Source of the DNA: Pyxicephalus adspersus
Lineage: Eukaryota; Chordata; Amphibia; Anura; Pyxicephalidae
Assembly (NCBI RefSeq): GCF_032062135.1
Contig: NC_092868.1
Coordinates: 50,801,053-50,865,052, forward strand
Direction of reading: 5' to 3'
Length of the DNA stretch: 64,000 bases
The position numbers were made by a program, and so were the translations under genes. This document shows, piece by piece, positions 1-11,152 of this stretch. The notes under the pieces were generated by a model, which saw only the letters and a list, made by a program, of their open reading frames with translations, ran no database searches and was not told where the DNA came from. The stretch's first letter is position 1. Each line of letters opens with the position of its first letter.

Positions 1-17
1 TTTTCAGTTGTTGAATA

Positions 18-73
18 GCGCGATCGCGCACGATTCCGGATCGCTAATACGAATGCGCGACCGATAATCCGAT
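18..73. other. CpG-dense patch at the left edge
   Basis: Twelve CpG dinucleotides occur in about 56 bases, including the palindrome GCGCGATCGCGC, in a window that is otherwise strongly CpG-poor. The patch stops abruptly and AT-rich sequence follows. It may be the end of a recent transposable element cut by the window edge. No terminal repeat or target duplication can be checked because the left side is missing. Confidence 0.4.
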
Positions 74-79
74 TTTGCT

Positions 80-1339
80 TGATGAATCAGGGGCATTGTC
101 TTTGTTTTTTTTAGGATTGAAGCAAGAGATGATAAATTTTTTTTGGAACATCATCTGGGCCATTGTCATTTTTTATTTAAAACCTTTGTTTAAAAGGGTA
201 GCCTGCAGGTCCCCTTTTTTCAGTTAAAGCATCCTAACACTCCACCCTGAGTTTTGGGCTCATTATTTGACAATTTTCTACCTGTCTAGAAATTGCTGGT
301 CCTCCAGTGAGCCATCCTTCATTAGGCTAGAACCAACCTCAACCCTTAGTACAAAATATGCACTACAGAAGCTGCGGTTTCTGTAGAAATCATCTTTTCT
401 CTAAAGCTTTACTGACAGCTGTTTGCACTGGCGTCGCCTTGTCCGCTGTTAGAGCCAGGTAGGAAAAGATTAGAGACTTTCACAGCTGATTTTTCTGAGC
501 TGTTAGCTAAGCAAACACAAATCGGTGAATTAAATTTTTATCTACTCAATGCATGTTACGTATATATGCCCAAGCAGCTAAATAAACCTAGGTTAGGTCT
601 TGACCAACAGGGTGTCCCCTGATTTCTCAACATGACCACACAGCACATTTTCCTTTTTAGTGTTATGCCAGCACTCAGCATTTTCACCCAGCAGCAGGGA
701 GGGCAAAAAGAGAATCATTCTGCTCACATATTTAAATGCCTGTTAATAGCTGAGGCTAATAATGAGTTCTAATTTGCTAGCAGTTATATAGGGCAATAGT
801 TGTCCAGACTAACAGCCTTTTTTTTACCATCCCAGCATGCTCGTTTTACTGGAACCAGGTTTGGCAAACATGAAATAATTACTGAACCTGCAACAATTGA
901 ACATGGGTATATATATATGAAAGTATTGATATATTTACCAGATCAAAACAGAGTAAAGTAGAGAATTTTATAGATAGGGTTTATAGTTGAAATGGTCTTC
1001 CTGTTTGTAGCCTGACAGCCTTGCTAGCCACCATCAGCTCTCCGTTAAGCAGGGTTAAAGCAGTCCCTTTCTAGCAGTCTGCTTCCTGTGCTGTCACTCC
1101 ACAACGCTGTACTACATATAGATAGATATATAGTATAGATCTGAAGAGTGCCGCTGAAGTATGACTGCATATCATTACTGGTGTGAGTGGAAGTCATTTA
1201 GCTCAAGCAGAATCTTTTTGATGTGCATTGAAAATGGGCTCATTACAGCCTCATTGGGAAATGCTTTTGAATCATCTTGTTAACATACATCCAGTATTTG
1301 TAGAGGTAAACGGAAATGAAATGATTTGACATTTCTTTT
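80..1339. other. intronic stretch, nothing recognised
   Basis: AT-rich unique-looking sequence with short TA/GATA runs near 1110-1140. No reading frame, terminal repeat or array was found. Confidence 0.5.
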
Positions 1340-1720
1340 CATTTGCTGAACAAGGCCGCCTATTATTTGGCACGCATAAACTATATTATTTGGCTGATGA
1401 GACCTTTATTCGAGTTTAATCAGGTGTGGGGTTCCATTCTCAAAATATTTTGTCTAAATATGTCTAAAAGGTTTTAGCGCAGCTCTTCGCAGGTTTATGT
1501 TTTTGGTAAAGTTCAAGTGTATAATGAGCGTAATGTCATATACATTGGCTCTGGTGGTGATGCAAAAAGCTGTTATCATTGACTTGCCGCCACCAGATTA
1601 GTGGCATATTTGTAAAGCTGCAAATGATCAATTTGATGAATTTTTGCTGAAGTTTCACCATTGGAAGAATACTTTAGAAAAATCTTTTAGAAGTTGAATT
1701 AGCTACCATGCATTGCTATG
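1340..1720. promoter_or_regulatory. candidate conserved non-coding block
   Basis: Repeat-poor sequence with several isolated CpGs (CGCATAAAC, TTAGCGCAGC, GAGCGTAATG) and AT-rich homeodomain-like sites. This composition resembles constrained intronic DNA, but no alignment is available. It could equally be neutral unique sequence. Confidence 0.2.
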
Positions 1721-4340
1721 AGCAAAAAACTGTACTCCCTCCATTTCTTAAAGCTGTTGTTTAATCTGCTAATATTTTACCTATTTTTCTACTTTGGTTC
1801 CTTATTTTCCCCTTTTATTCATGCTAATAAAATCATTAAATAAAACTTTTATGTTTTTGTTACATTCTTCTTTATAAATCCGATGACCTCATCTTATTCC
1901 TTTAAATACCCTGCAAGTACAGAACCTTCACTGACAAACTGCCAAAGAAAACACTACCTGGTCTGTCTCTTAACAGCTGTTATTGTAAAGTTTACTTGGC
2001 AAAACTCAGTTCGACTGTTTTGAACAGGTTTGGCACATATCACAAAACATTCACCATTCAAGCTAGTTTTGGCAAGCTTGTACTGTAGGCTCTGGTGACA
2101 AGAGTCCGTGCCGCGGAACAGTCCCTTTTCTTGTAGCAATAGGCGGAGTTCAGAACACGCAGACCTAATTTACAGCTTTAGGGGCTTCTGGTCCCAGACT
2201 CAACCACAATCCATTTTTTCAGATAGATCCCTAAATAAAGACCAGTATCCCTGGGCGGCCAGCCTGTATTTAAAGCTTAATCTTCAGCTTTGACTGGAGT
2301 GAACCTTTAACTCTCTCTTTTCCATGATTTAAAGGGAAATTAACAGTCAGCCAGCTGCAAGGTCAGACATTGTGACCAGTACTGAACAGATATTCAATAG
2401 AGCATACAATAACCGGAGTCCCCAGGGACGCATCATTCTTAGGAAATATTATGTGGATGATCTCACAATTACCTCCATCCAACCTCCAAGAGACTTCACA
2501 CCATGACTCCGGGTCTTAACGGCTCTCATTTTATTTTTTTCTGATTAGAAATGACTCTGAGATAGAAACAGACGGGAGAGGTAATACACTTGTGAGAATA
2601 CCGTTGGCTTATCCCGGTAATGAATTTTCAAAAAAATCACATTTTCTTTTCTTCCAACCAACCGCCTGTTGTATTGGAAGCATCTATGGAATGGATAGGA
2701 TGTGTAGTTAGGTATTTTCATACATGCAAGGTTTGTGTGTCCTATGTATGAAGTTTTTTTGTTTTTCCTTTTTTAGCAGTTTCTCTATTAATAGTGTGAT
2801 TATAAAACCCCAAAACAAACTAAAAATGTATTATATTATAACTTGTTTCAGGCTTCTACCTTTGCCTGTGATCTTGCAAAAAAACACACTTTCCATCATT
2901 GGGTGACATTTACTCCCCCACTGTATCCATGGAAGGAGCTATGTTTTCTTCTCGTCAAATACATTACATGTGAGAATGGTGAATTTATCATGTATACACA
3001 ATGGCTTAAAATGAATTTAATATTGTATGTGTATTCAGTTCATTTTACAGGAAGTGATAAAGATGTCTCACTTCATGCAGGATCAACGGGCATTTATAAG
3101 TAATAAATTAGAAATCCTAGCTAAATGAAGAGACCTTTTTTCCTTTTCGGTGCTGAGTTTCCAGACCACTCCAGTAAGCACTCATGACAAACCTTAAAAT
3201 CTCCTAAAATAATATGTTGTTCATTTTTTATTTGATTCTAAAATTATGAACTCTTTGTTAGTTGACTTACCAAACTGAGTTAGTTGTAGCCAGATGCACC
3301 TATAATAGAGTTTTGGGTAAATACTTTTTTGTGAGTGTTGCATCCTAGAAAGGGCATGGCTGAAAAGTTAGCAATTTTCACAAATCTATTCTATATTCCA
3401 TTTAAAAACCTGAGTCCACTGCTTAGCCTTCAAGTCCTGCCAGGCACCCCCAGGATGAAGCCATTTACCAATATATCATCAGTTTTATGCACTCCACCCT
3501 CCAGAAAATACTGATTAAGTGATAGTTTTTGAGTGAAGCTGATAGAGAGATACAATAGTCAAATATCAAGCTTTTGACATTCAGCGATGCTTTTCATTAA
3601 GTGTCCTTCAGGGAACCAAATGAAAACCTGGAGTTATAATGGTTTTTAGTAATAAGAGCAATCACTCTGCATAATTCTGCTATTTGTACTAAATGCAAAC
3701 TTGCACTTTCTGAATCAGTTAAATTCTCATTTTTGTCAGTCGTTTTCTCTTTTTATCTATCGTTCTCTTTTTGTGGTCTTGTGTTGTCCAAAAAGCTATT
3801 ATTCCCAACTTTATAAGAAAGTGGGAGCCTGTTCAGGTTTTTAATGATCACAGACCTGCCAAACTTAATTTGGAACTGACTATTAGCCAGATTATCAATG
3901 AAGTGGAATCACCAATTTCCATATAATGTAGCCTACCGCATATAAGTATGTTAATGTAATTGCAAAGAAATAACTGCAAATGATATTGTGAGTCTTCAAG
4001 TCATTTACATCTTGTCCTAATCTGTAATTTTGATTGAGACATTCACGTTGAACTTTGATTGGCTCATCCTATCATTCTTGGATGTAAAGGGTATTTATGT
4101 ATGGGTGCCACTGTTTTGCGCAGGGTAGCAGGGTCAGGAATAGGGGGCAGCAATTAACCAGTTCAGCTTTCATACCCCAAAATATTGTCTTGCAAAATTA
4201 AGATTATTTTTTATGCAATCCATAGACAAAAGAAGCAACAAACTTTAAATACAATTTTTCCTATGTAATCTTTTCTTTTTTTAAATTTGACATCTTTTTT
4301 TGTTTTATGTGTTCATTTTATTCAAAAATGTCAAAGTTAC
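1721..4340. other. intronic stretch, nothing recognised
   Basis: Unique-looking AT-rich intron. Short open frames at 2108-2293, 2724-2906 and 2843-3103 have no recognisable domain and no start context worth defending. Confidence 0.5.
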
Positions 4341-4343
4341 AAT

Positions 4344-4861
4344 TACCGTATTTTTTGCCATATAAGACGCACTTTTTCTTCCCCAAAACTGGGGGGGAAA
4401 AGTTAGTGCGTCCTATACGACAAATGTGTTAAAAAAAATAATTAAAATATACTCACCCAATACCCGGATCCTGCGTGTGTCTGGCTGCAGCAGCGTCTGT
4501 CTCTTCTCTCCTCTGCCAGCATCGTGTTTTCTCCTGTCTGTAAAGCAAAGCGAAAGAAGCCGGCACAGCGCCACCTGCTGTTCCCTGTCCTAACCTCTGT
4601 ACAATACAAAAAAAGCACAGAGTGATCAGAAGGGGAATTTGAATGACAAAGTGATCAGAAAAGGAAATTTGAAAGGTACAGAGTGATCAGAAAGGGAATT
4701 TGAATGGCACATGAGTGATCAGAAGGGGAATACCGGTATGAAAGGCACATGAGTGATCAGAAGGGGAATAATCTTTCAGAATCTTTTTTTCTAGATTTTC
4801 CTCCTTTAAAATTGGGTGCGTCTTATATTCCGGAGCGTCTTATACGGCGAAAAATACGGTA
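4344..4861. mobile_element. non-autonomous DNA transposon, TACCGTATTTTT terminal inverted repeats
   Basis: The left end reads TACCGTATTTTTTGCC and the right end is its inverse, GGCGAAAAATACGGTA with one base different. The similarity continues inward (TATAAGACGC against GCGTCTTATA). The element is flanked by AAT on both sides (4341-4343, 4862-4864). If the first TA belongs to the target, a 2-bp TA duplication fits instead. It is 518 bp long with no transposase frame, so it moved using an enzyme supplied elsewhere. The superfamily is not settled from the ends alone. Confidence 0.8.
4617..4770. repeat. five ~32-bp tandem repeats inside the TIR element
   Basis: The motif GTGATCAGAARGGGAA begins at about 4622, 4651, 4683, 4715 and 4753, a spacing of 29-38 bases. 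The units differ by a few substitutions and one short insertion. The array lies wholly inside the transposon at 4344-4861. Confidence 0.8.
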
Positions 4862-4864
4862 AAT

Positions 4865-5479
4865 AATTATGGTACAAAGCATTGAAAAGTTATTTAAAAG
4901 TGATATAAAGTTTTTTTTTCCTCTTTTTTTAAATGTAACACTAAAAAGAAAAAAAAAACATAGCAGAGACCAATTGGGGTAAATTATGAGTTTACAAGGG
5001 AATAAATAGTAAAACAAAACCAACCAATAAACAAAATGTATTATTCGTCTCATTTTTCATTCTTGATCTCTGTATAAATGAAACAAAGTAGATACACATG
5101 TAAACTGTGTTACTTTGCTGGTATATCTGATGTCTTAGCAGTGTTTATAAACACTGTGCCATGAGATTTTTATTGTTTTTTTGGAACAGAAGCTTTTCTT
5201 TGCAGGTAATGCATGTTACATAGCATACCGTGTGTTGTGCTGTGCTGCGCCGGAAAGACATGGTTCATGTCCTGCCTTATTGTTATGCATTTTAATGGGT
5301 GATATAATGTATATGCTTTAATGCAACACACAAGTATAGAGAGGTGCGAATAAGCCCTACAAGTCATTCTGATTTTTTTTTTTATCAATCACCAAACTTT
5401 TAATGAAAGGACACGTGGAACAATTCAGTATATATATGTTTTACTACCTTGATAAAGATGTTATGCGTATTTTTAATAT
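4865..5479. other. intronic stretch, nothing recognised
   Basis: T-rich and A-rich runs with no array or terminal repeat. The minus-strand open frames at 4823-5053 and 5170-5388 show no domain. Confidence 0.5.
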
Positions 5480-5796
5480 TACACAATATTTATATAGTGC
5501 TGACATATTATGCAGTGCTTTACAAGGTTCTGTCACCAGCTGTCCCTCAAAGGGGCTCACAATTTATTATCCCAAACATAGTTATATATCTTTAATACAG
5601 TCTAAAGTCAATTTTGGGGGGAAGCCAATTAACCTAACTGCGTATTTTTGGAAAGTGGAAGGAAACTGGAGTACCCGGAGGAAACCCACACAAACACGGG
5701 GAGAATCTGCAAACTCCATGCAGATAGGGTCTGGCCCGAAATTCGAACCTAGAACAATGCAAAGGCCAGAGTGCTAACTTCTGAGGCACCATGCTG
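5480..5796 (-). mobile_element. V-SINE-type tRNA-derived SINE, nearly full length
   Basis: Read on the minus strand, it starts near 5796 with a tRNA-like head. The A box lies within 5771-5791 and resembles GGCTCAGNGGTTAGCAC. The B box GGTTCGAATTTC lies near 5737-5748. Next comes the central segment at about 5650-5730, containing GAGTTTGCAGATTCTCCCCG and a GTTTCCTCCGGGT stretch, typical of the vertebrate V-SINE core. The tail at 5490-5525 reads TAAAGCACTGCATAATATG and TCAGCACTATATA, the L2-type LINE tail used for retrotransposition. The boxes are internal RNA polymerase III promoter relics. The copy is diverged and probably inactive. Family naming is from memory of the core motif. Confidence 0.8.
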
Positions 5797-6703
5797 TATG
5801 ACCTTGAAATGCTGGTATTTCATTGAACAGCAGTAAATTTTCCCTGTTACAGGTTTACAGGTTTACACTGTAGCAACCTAGGCTGGGGACATACCTATCT
5901 TTTTTCTGCATTTTGAGTGTACAATGAAATCTGCTTCCTGACTGGGGGCATTCACCTTCTCAGTTTGACATGGTGATGATTGTCACTTGCACAGAAAAAT
6001 AATAGGGAATAAAGAATTTTACAATTGTCTATAGAAAGTGAGGGAAGGCCTTCCAATGGAGACACATGTTCCATTGAAAATTAAGGGGGGGTTAACTCTA
6101 ACTTCCAGTTACAAATCAAGCCTATAAGGGCAAAACTTCCCAGTGGGTCTCTAAATGGCAGCCTATTCAATTTACCTATGGGATCTAACTTTAAGCCACA
6201 CATTGAAACAGAGAAGGGGCCTTACCAAAGGTCATTGTCATTTACTTGTACCTAAATTATGGCCCAGAATTGGACAAACTTGAACTTTGAATTGTTGGCT
6301 CAAATTTTGACTATTCACCATCTTAAACTACAAGTCACCATGTACGCATATCCAGGAAAATTATATCACAGCATTGTATTGGTGCTGGCGCACTTCTTAG
6401 GCTTGAGGAACTTTCATTTTTGCAGCCTCCTAAGGTGTAAATCCTTTTTTGTCACATTGTGTTGCTCCATCCCCTTTAATTTAAACGTCAGGCTCTGCCA
6501 ATTTACTGTTAGCGAATCAGACGCACCCAATCCAGATCTGGAATTAATGGGCTGAATCATGCCTGAAAGCAGAAGATATGACTTATGTTGATGTCACCCA
6601 CTGGCTTTTTATGGAAATTATTAATAAATCAGTAATTCCATCTGCAAAGATGTTGTTGTGTTTATAAATATTTAATTTACCTTCAGGTGTCCAAGTGTTC
6701 CGT
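5797..6703. other. intron with possible fragment of the ~118-bp repeat family
   Basis: Positions 6037-6085 (GTGAGGGAAGGCC, then ACACATGTTCCATTG) resemble part of the tandem unit at 34.4-34.85 kb. The rest is unique-looking. Confidence 0.35.
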
Positions 6704-6728
6704 TTCTCTCTCTCTCTCTCTCTCTCTC
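6704..6728. repeat. (TC)n microsatellite
   Basis: Uninterrupted TC dinucleotides, about 12 units. Confidence 0.95.
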
Positions 6729-7375
6729 CTCAAAGCTTGATGACTTTGCTTTGCACTCAGCAGAACAGAGAAAGTGTGTGAAGTTACTGGTGTAATTCCA
6801 TATAGCTCGTCACTTGATTGGGGGGATCTGCTGTGTGCCGCTCATTTGGATTTGTGTAACTGTCTTATGAGATCTAGGGTTGTGTGAAGGTTTGTTATAC
6901 TCACTGGTGATGTGACATTCAAATGAATGCTGTACTTGTTATGTTACAAAACAGACCTTGTTTGCCATCAGAGTCCCATCCTTCTGTTTCCTTCCCATCT
7001 GGTGGTAAAAGATAGAAGCTTGGGCAAGGCTGTTTTGGTGCAGTAGGCTAGACATCTATTGTACAACCCTCCACTAAACATCAATATGATGTCACCAGTG
7101 GTAAAACCTCAATGCCCCACTCCCTCAATCGGACCATCCAGATCTCCATTTCCTCTATCAATATACACATGTATATTGTGGCTTCAGGGACAGGCCTTGC
7201 CTTGTTTCACCTCCTCTTTACTCCTCCCATATACACATATCATAATTTATGTCCTGACAGTATATCTTATCTGCTTCATACTGAGCAGCAAAGAATATTA
7301 CATAGAAAACAACAATCTATATTTTATGGGCAGGTGATATCGTGCTAAACTGTATTACATCAGCCTCACACCATG
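6729..7375. other. intronic stretch, nothing recognised
   Basis: Mixed-composition sequence. The overlapping open frames at 7059-7348 show no domain and run into the pyrimidine tract. Confidence 0.45.
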
Positions 7376-7765
7376 AGGTTTCTTCCTTCCTTTCTCCCTC
7401 CATTCTTCCCAAGTCTTTTTCCTTTCCTTTCTTCCCATTTTCTTCTCTTCTGTCAATCTTTTACATTCTCTCTCTTATTTTCAAGTGTTTTCTCTATCTC
7501 AGTCTCTCGTTTTCTTACTCTTTTCTCCCACTTTTGTTTCCCTTTCTTTCTTTTTCTTCCATTATTTTTATCCTTTCATGCTATTTTTTATGTAATTTGT
7601 TCATCTTTATTTGTTTCATTTCTATTTCTGTTTTAAACTCTTTCTTCAAACTCTATCTCATTTTTCTTTCTCTCTCCCTCTCTCCCCTGTCTTCCTCTCC
7701 TTTCCCCCCCATCTTCCTTCCTCCCCTTCCCTTTTCTGCTTCCATCCCATCTTGCTCCCTGTCTA
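7376..7765. repeat. ~390-bp polypyrimidine tract
   Basis: The + strand is overwhelmingly C and T with TTTCTTTC/CTCTCC runs and only scattered purines. Such tracts lack stop codons in several frames, which explains the apparent 152- and 87-codon open frames here. The same kind of tract recurs at 58.0-58.3 and 58.7-58.8 kb. Confidence 0.9.
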
Positions 7766-8735
7766 CGTTAGTTATTAACGAATCTATTAATTTTTCATAA
7801 TTATCGCACAGAATTTTCATTTTTCAGCATTTTTTGGAGGTAAACTTGGCTCGGCCTTTAAATACTTTACTGGATCATTGGCTATGCACTTGAATGGCAC
7901 AGCGCACATAAGAAAAACATTAAGGCTCACTAGATTGTCAAAATATATATCACTGACAAACACACAGACATGTCTGCCAAATAGGAGGCAGAAGGTCTAA
8001 GTCAGCATAATCCAAGTCAATGAGCCGAGGCAAGCCATGCCCGGACTCCTGACTCTGACTTGTAAGCGCTGTGCTCTTTTCGGGGCGCCGTCTGGCTCTA
8101 CCTTCTCCGATTCAAGGTTAATGTTTGCAGCAATAAAAGCGCTGTGAGAAAGATAATGTGCAACCTGATGGAAGCAAGACTGCTTTAACATATAAGAGGC
8201 CTCCAAACATAATATTAGGTAATTTTTTAAAAATTCAATGCAATATAGCACCCTAAATGTATGCATGTTCACTTTCACAAAACTAGCTGGCCCAAACCTA
8301 GCTAAGGAATTTTCATTTTGGTAGGAAAATCTTTAAGGGTTAATTACTTCTAAAAGGATGCAGACCCTGCAACTATCATCAGAACACTGAAAATGCACCA
8401 GGGGTGATTATAATTAACCAGACCCTCCCATTTATGAATCAGTTTGCAGTGGATATGGTAAAACAAATGACTATCTGCAAAAATGTGTTAAACTTTTTGT
8501 ACAAGATCATCCATGAGGGATTTTTTTTCCTGTACTTATTATATCTCCATTATTATCCAGATGTTTTTTTTATATGTAAATGGTATTACTGATCCACATA
8601 TATTTCATAGATATGACCACATTGTAAATAAATAAAGAAGCAACATAATTCATTTTTTAAGTAGTTGACATCATCAGAATTTGGTGTCCTCCTTACCATG
8701 ATAACCTCTTTGATTTTCGTATTAAGATGCTGCTT
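7766..8735. other. intronic stretch before the exon
   Basis: Unique-looking sequence. The part at 8000-8280 has several CpGs (GCGCCGTCTGG, AAAGCGCTGTG) and could be constrained, but nothing decisive is visible. Confidence 0.35.
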
Positions 8736-8759
8736 ATAGATTTTATCATTGTAACTTTG

Positions 8760-8781
8760 CCTTCATCTTCTACTTTTTCAG
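8760..8781 (+). other. camta1: splice acceptor of the camta1 exon
   Basis: A pyrimidine-rich run ends in TACTTTTTCAG. Cutting after the AG at 8780-8781 places the exon at a codon boundary that matches the CAMTA1 protein. Confidence 0.9.
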
Positions 8782-8849
8782 GAAATTGCAGCTTACTTGA
8801 TAACATTTGAAAAACATGAAGAATGGCTGACAACCTCTCCCAAAACAAG
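8782..8849 (+). CDS. camta1: CAMTA1 internal exon, part of the CG-1 DNA-binding domain
   Basis: This 68-bp exon translates in phase 0 to EIAAYLITFEKHEEWL followed by TTSPKT and two bases of an arginine codon. I recognise it as CAMTA1: the paralogue CAMTA2 has a recognisably different sequence here (ITFDRHEDWL). It corresponds to roughly residues 79-101 of the human protein, in the N-terminal CG-1 domain. That domain binds DNA in the nucleus and is followed in the full protein by IPT/TIG, ankyrin and IQ calmodulin-binding regions. CAMTA1 is a transcription activator expressed mainly in brain. The flanks support a true exon: acceptor TTTTTCAG before it and donor AAG|GTAGGA after it, with the split codon completed by the next exon. 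There are no stops, frameshifts or odd residues. Neither neighbouring coding exon is in the window, as expected for a gene with very long 5' introns. The alternative, a processed copy, is excluded by the splice sites. Confidence 0.95.
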
Positions 8850-8858
8850 GTAGGAAAG
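8850..8858 (+). other. camta1: splice donor of the camta1 exon
   Basis: GTAGGAAAG follows the exon end AAG. Position +4 is G rather than the usual A, while G at +5 is consensus, so this is a moderate to good U1 site. Confidence 0.88.
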
Positions 8859-9995
8859 CTCTTTCTAGACTGTACCCGCTGTAATTACCATTGATCCCTT
8901 TGCCGATTATTCCTTGTCCGGCCGTGGAAAGACCTGATTGCAGGTGGCATGGATTAAATACGTTTAAATGTTCACAATTTCTGGTGGAAAGAGGAAGTTG
9001 GCTTCAACTGAGAGGAAAAAGCAACGGGCGTTAAGAGTCAATAAATGGCTATTAAGGATTGCTATTAAGGGGCATTGTTATAGATAAATGTAGATAGATA
9101 AATGTTTTTTTTTTTGGGGTAGATTTTACTAAAAAAATATTTTACTGGAGAAAAAAAAAGCCATAGTTAATGTGGTGCAAGTGCACTATTTACCTTTATG
9201 GTAAAAGTAGTAGACCTACATCACTTTTTGGGTTGTAACAATTAAAAGCATTTCAACATTTTCAAAGCCTCAATTCTCAAGATTTTTTTTTATCTTTTGG
9301 GCATCATATTTAATCGCATTGGTGCCCAGGTGTTTTTTTTCACCCATAAAATATACATTAAACTGTTGAAAAAATATAATCTCAGAAAGGTGTTCGGTAG
9401 GAATCGGGTCAAGGTTCTGTGCAAGCCACTTGGATTCTTGCACACCAAATAATTAATGTCTTTTTGGAGCTGAAATTCCATCCACAAAAGGACTTTCCCA
9501 AACTGCTGCCTCAAGTTTATAAGTGCAGTTATCTAAAAGGACTTTGTATGCAGTAATATTAACACTGGAAACACCTGAACTCAATCATTTGGAGGGTGGG
9601 TTGTTCAGTCTGCATAGGTTTGGCAGAATAGCAGGTGCAAGGGTCAGGTGTTCACAAATTTCCAGGCATATCTTTTGACTTTTTAGTCTGAATTGAAATT
9701 CAATATTGGATAAAAAAAAATGTATGGTTCATCATGCTTCTGCAAACTGAGTGTCATCCAGTTAGGGTTTACATCTACTTACATTATACTTACATCTACT
9801 TTACATCAATACAAGGTGATGATTAGTTTTTTAAAAGCCTGCCTGCTCTCTTGTCCTTAGCCTGTGAAAAAACTGAAAAACTCCATTTGTTCTTCGTTAT
9901 AGGGAGGGGATGTGTCTCCCAAATCATTCTGCCCTAAAAACTGATCTCTCCTCCCATTCTGGTCTGTTTTGAAGAAAAGCAGTTTTTGTCTTTTA
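8859..9995. other. intronic stretch, nothing recognised
   Basis: AT-rich sequence with homopolymer runs near 9107 and 9709. No array or terminal repeat was found. Confidence 0.5.
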
Positions 9996-9996
9996 C

Positions 9997-10046
9997 ATAT
10001 AGCAGGTAATCTGTTATGGTAGAACACAACAGATTACCTGCTACAT
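9997..10046. repeat. 20-bp-stem inverted repeat (hairpin)
   Basis: TAGCAGGTAATCTGTT at 10000-10015 is followed after a 12-base loop by its exact complement at 10028-10043. Pairing extends outward by CAT/ATG with one mismatch, giving a stem of about 19-20 bp. It could be a small foldback element or a transcribed hairpin within the intron. Confidence 0.85.
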
Positions 10047-10829
10047 GCAATCAATAGGTAATCTAAATCATCTTTAACATTCCCCTAATAAACTAATTTT
10101 TTGAATAGTATATTATAGTACAGCACAGAAATACAAATATTAAATCTCCCTCCAAAGCCCCGTTAGAAGCTGAAGGTGGCAGCATCAAAGACTTTTTTAA
10201 GATTACTGATACATTTAGATAAATCAAGATGTGATTTGCTGTCGTCGCTTCCCATTTATTTTGCTCTCTTGCTATAATTTATTAATCCTTTTTAGTGGAA
10301 TAATCCATCACAAACTAACACAACATAGAAAATGAGCCCATCATTTCAATTGTCTCAGTCAGTCTGATACTGTGTGAATCCTATTTGATCTGTTATCAGC
10401 TTGATTACAGAAAAATGCGCCGTTATATCCTCAGCGTGTTTAGCTTGTATAGGCTGAATTGTATTAAAGTGAAACACGTGTGAAACATTGTCATGCATAT
10501 CATACAATTATACCGCAGCACATCTGGTTATTGCTTACCGGAGCACGTGCTGATGTACCCAAATTCTCTGATATTCAACTTGAAGATTGTGTTATTTTCA
10601 ACTTGGTGAATGCGCTCACTTTCATGGCGTGTCTTTCATTTAGCTCATTGCAATGTCAGAACTTTTTGTATTGTAACATTGCACATGAGGGTAAAGCTAA
10701 ACTCCAGCAAGAGGAAAAATGCTCATTAATGCAGCTCTGGAATCATAAATATATAAATTTTTTATGCAAGAGTATAAGTGTCTGATTTTAGTATCAGCCT
10801 CTTGCAATCTCTGTACAGTCTATATATAG
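10047..10829. other. intron, possibly constrained in its first half
   Basis: Positions 10180-10560 are repeat-poor with CpG-bearing stretches (GTCGTCGCTTCCC, AAAATGCGCCG, CTCAGCGTG). Nothing more specific is visible. Confidence 0.25.
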
Positions 10830-11152
10830 CAGTGGTCGCTAACCTTTTCAGACCAATGGACTATTAAACTTAGGAGCTCCAGACCGCACATGTTCAGGGA
10901 GCCGTGAGTCATTCAAAGGGGAAGTGACGTAGTGACGTTGTGATGCCGGAACCTCTCCCTTCGCAGATCTGAGCCTGTAATGGGAGAGTGGGGGGTTGTT
11001 TTTATAGACACAACCCGCCCACCGTCCTGAGCCTTTGATCTGTACAGGAAACATGCTCTGGCCGGTCCTTCTCCTGACCCCACTGGTGGGTGCACCGCCC
11101 AGAGCCGCGGACCACCCAAATTTTCTCGCGGATCACCAGTTGGCGACTGCTG
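10830..11152. mobile_element. hAT-type miniature element (family A)
   Basis: The left end CAGTGGTCGCTAACC and the right end GGCGACTGCTG are inverted relatives of the usual hAT end CAGTGGTCGGCAACC. The flanking 8-mers ATATATAG and ACAAATAG match at six of eight positions, consistent with an aged 8-bp target duplication. The element is 323 bp, fairly GC-rich, and has no transposase. Two overlapping minus-strand open frames inside it are incidental. Confidence 0.75.

Larger units (their letters stand above)
1..8781 (+). other. camta1: camta1 intron upstream of the CG-1 exon (partial)
   Basis: Everything before the acceptor at 8780-8781 is read as the 3' part of an intron of the gene whose exon begins at 8782. 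The last ~22 bases are pyrimidine-rich and end in TTTTTCAG. No upstream CG-1 exon (the one expected to end in an RHRWNTNE-like peptide) was seen, so the intron runs past the left edge. This follows from the exon call, not from an independent signal. Confidence 0.85.

Noticed and set aside
5730..5796. A tRNA gene on the minus strand (A and B boxes present)
   Set aside because: The boxes belong to the SINE head. No full cloverleaf or anticodon stem is visible, and the sequence continues into the SINE core.
7342..7800. 152-codon Phe/Leu/Ser-rich open frame resembling a membrane protein
   Set aside because: It lies on a polypyrimidine tract, and C/T-only DNA encodes just Phe, Leu, Ser and Pro.
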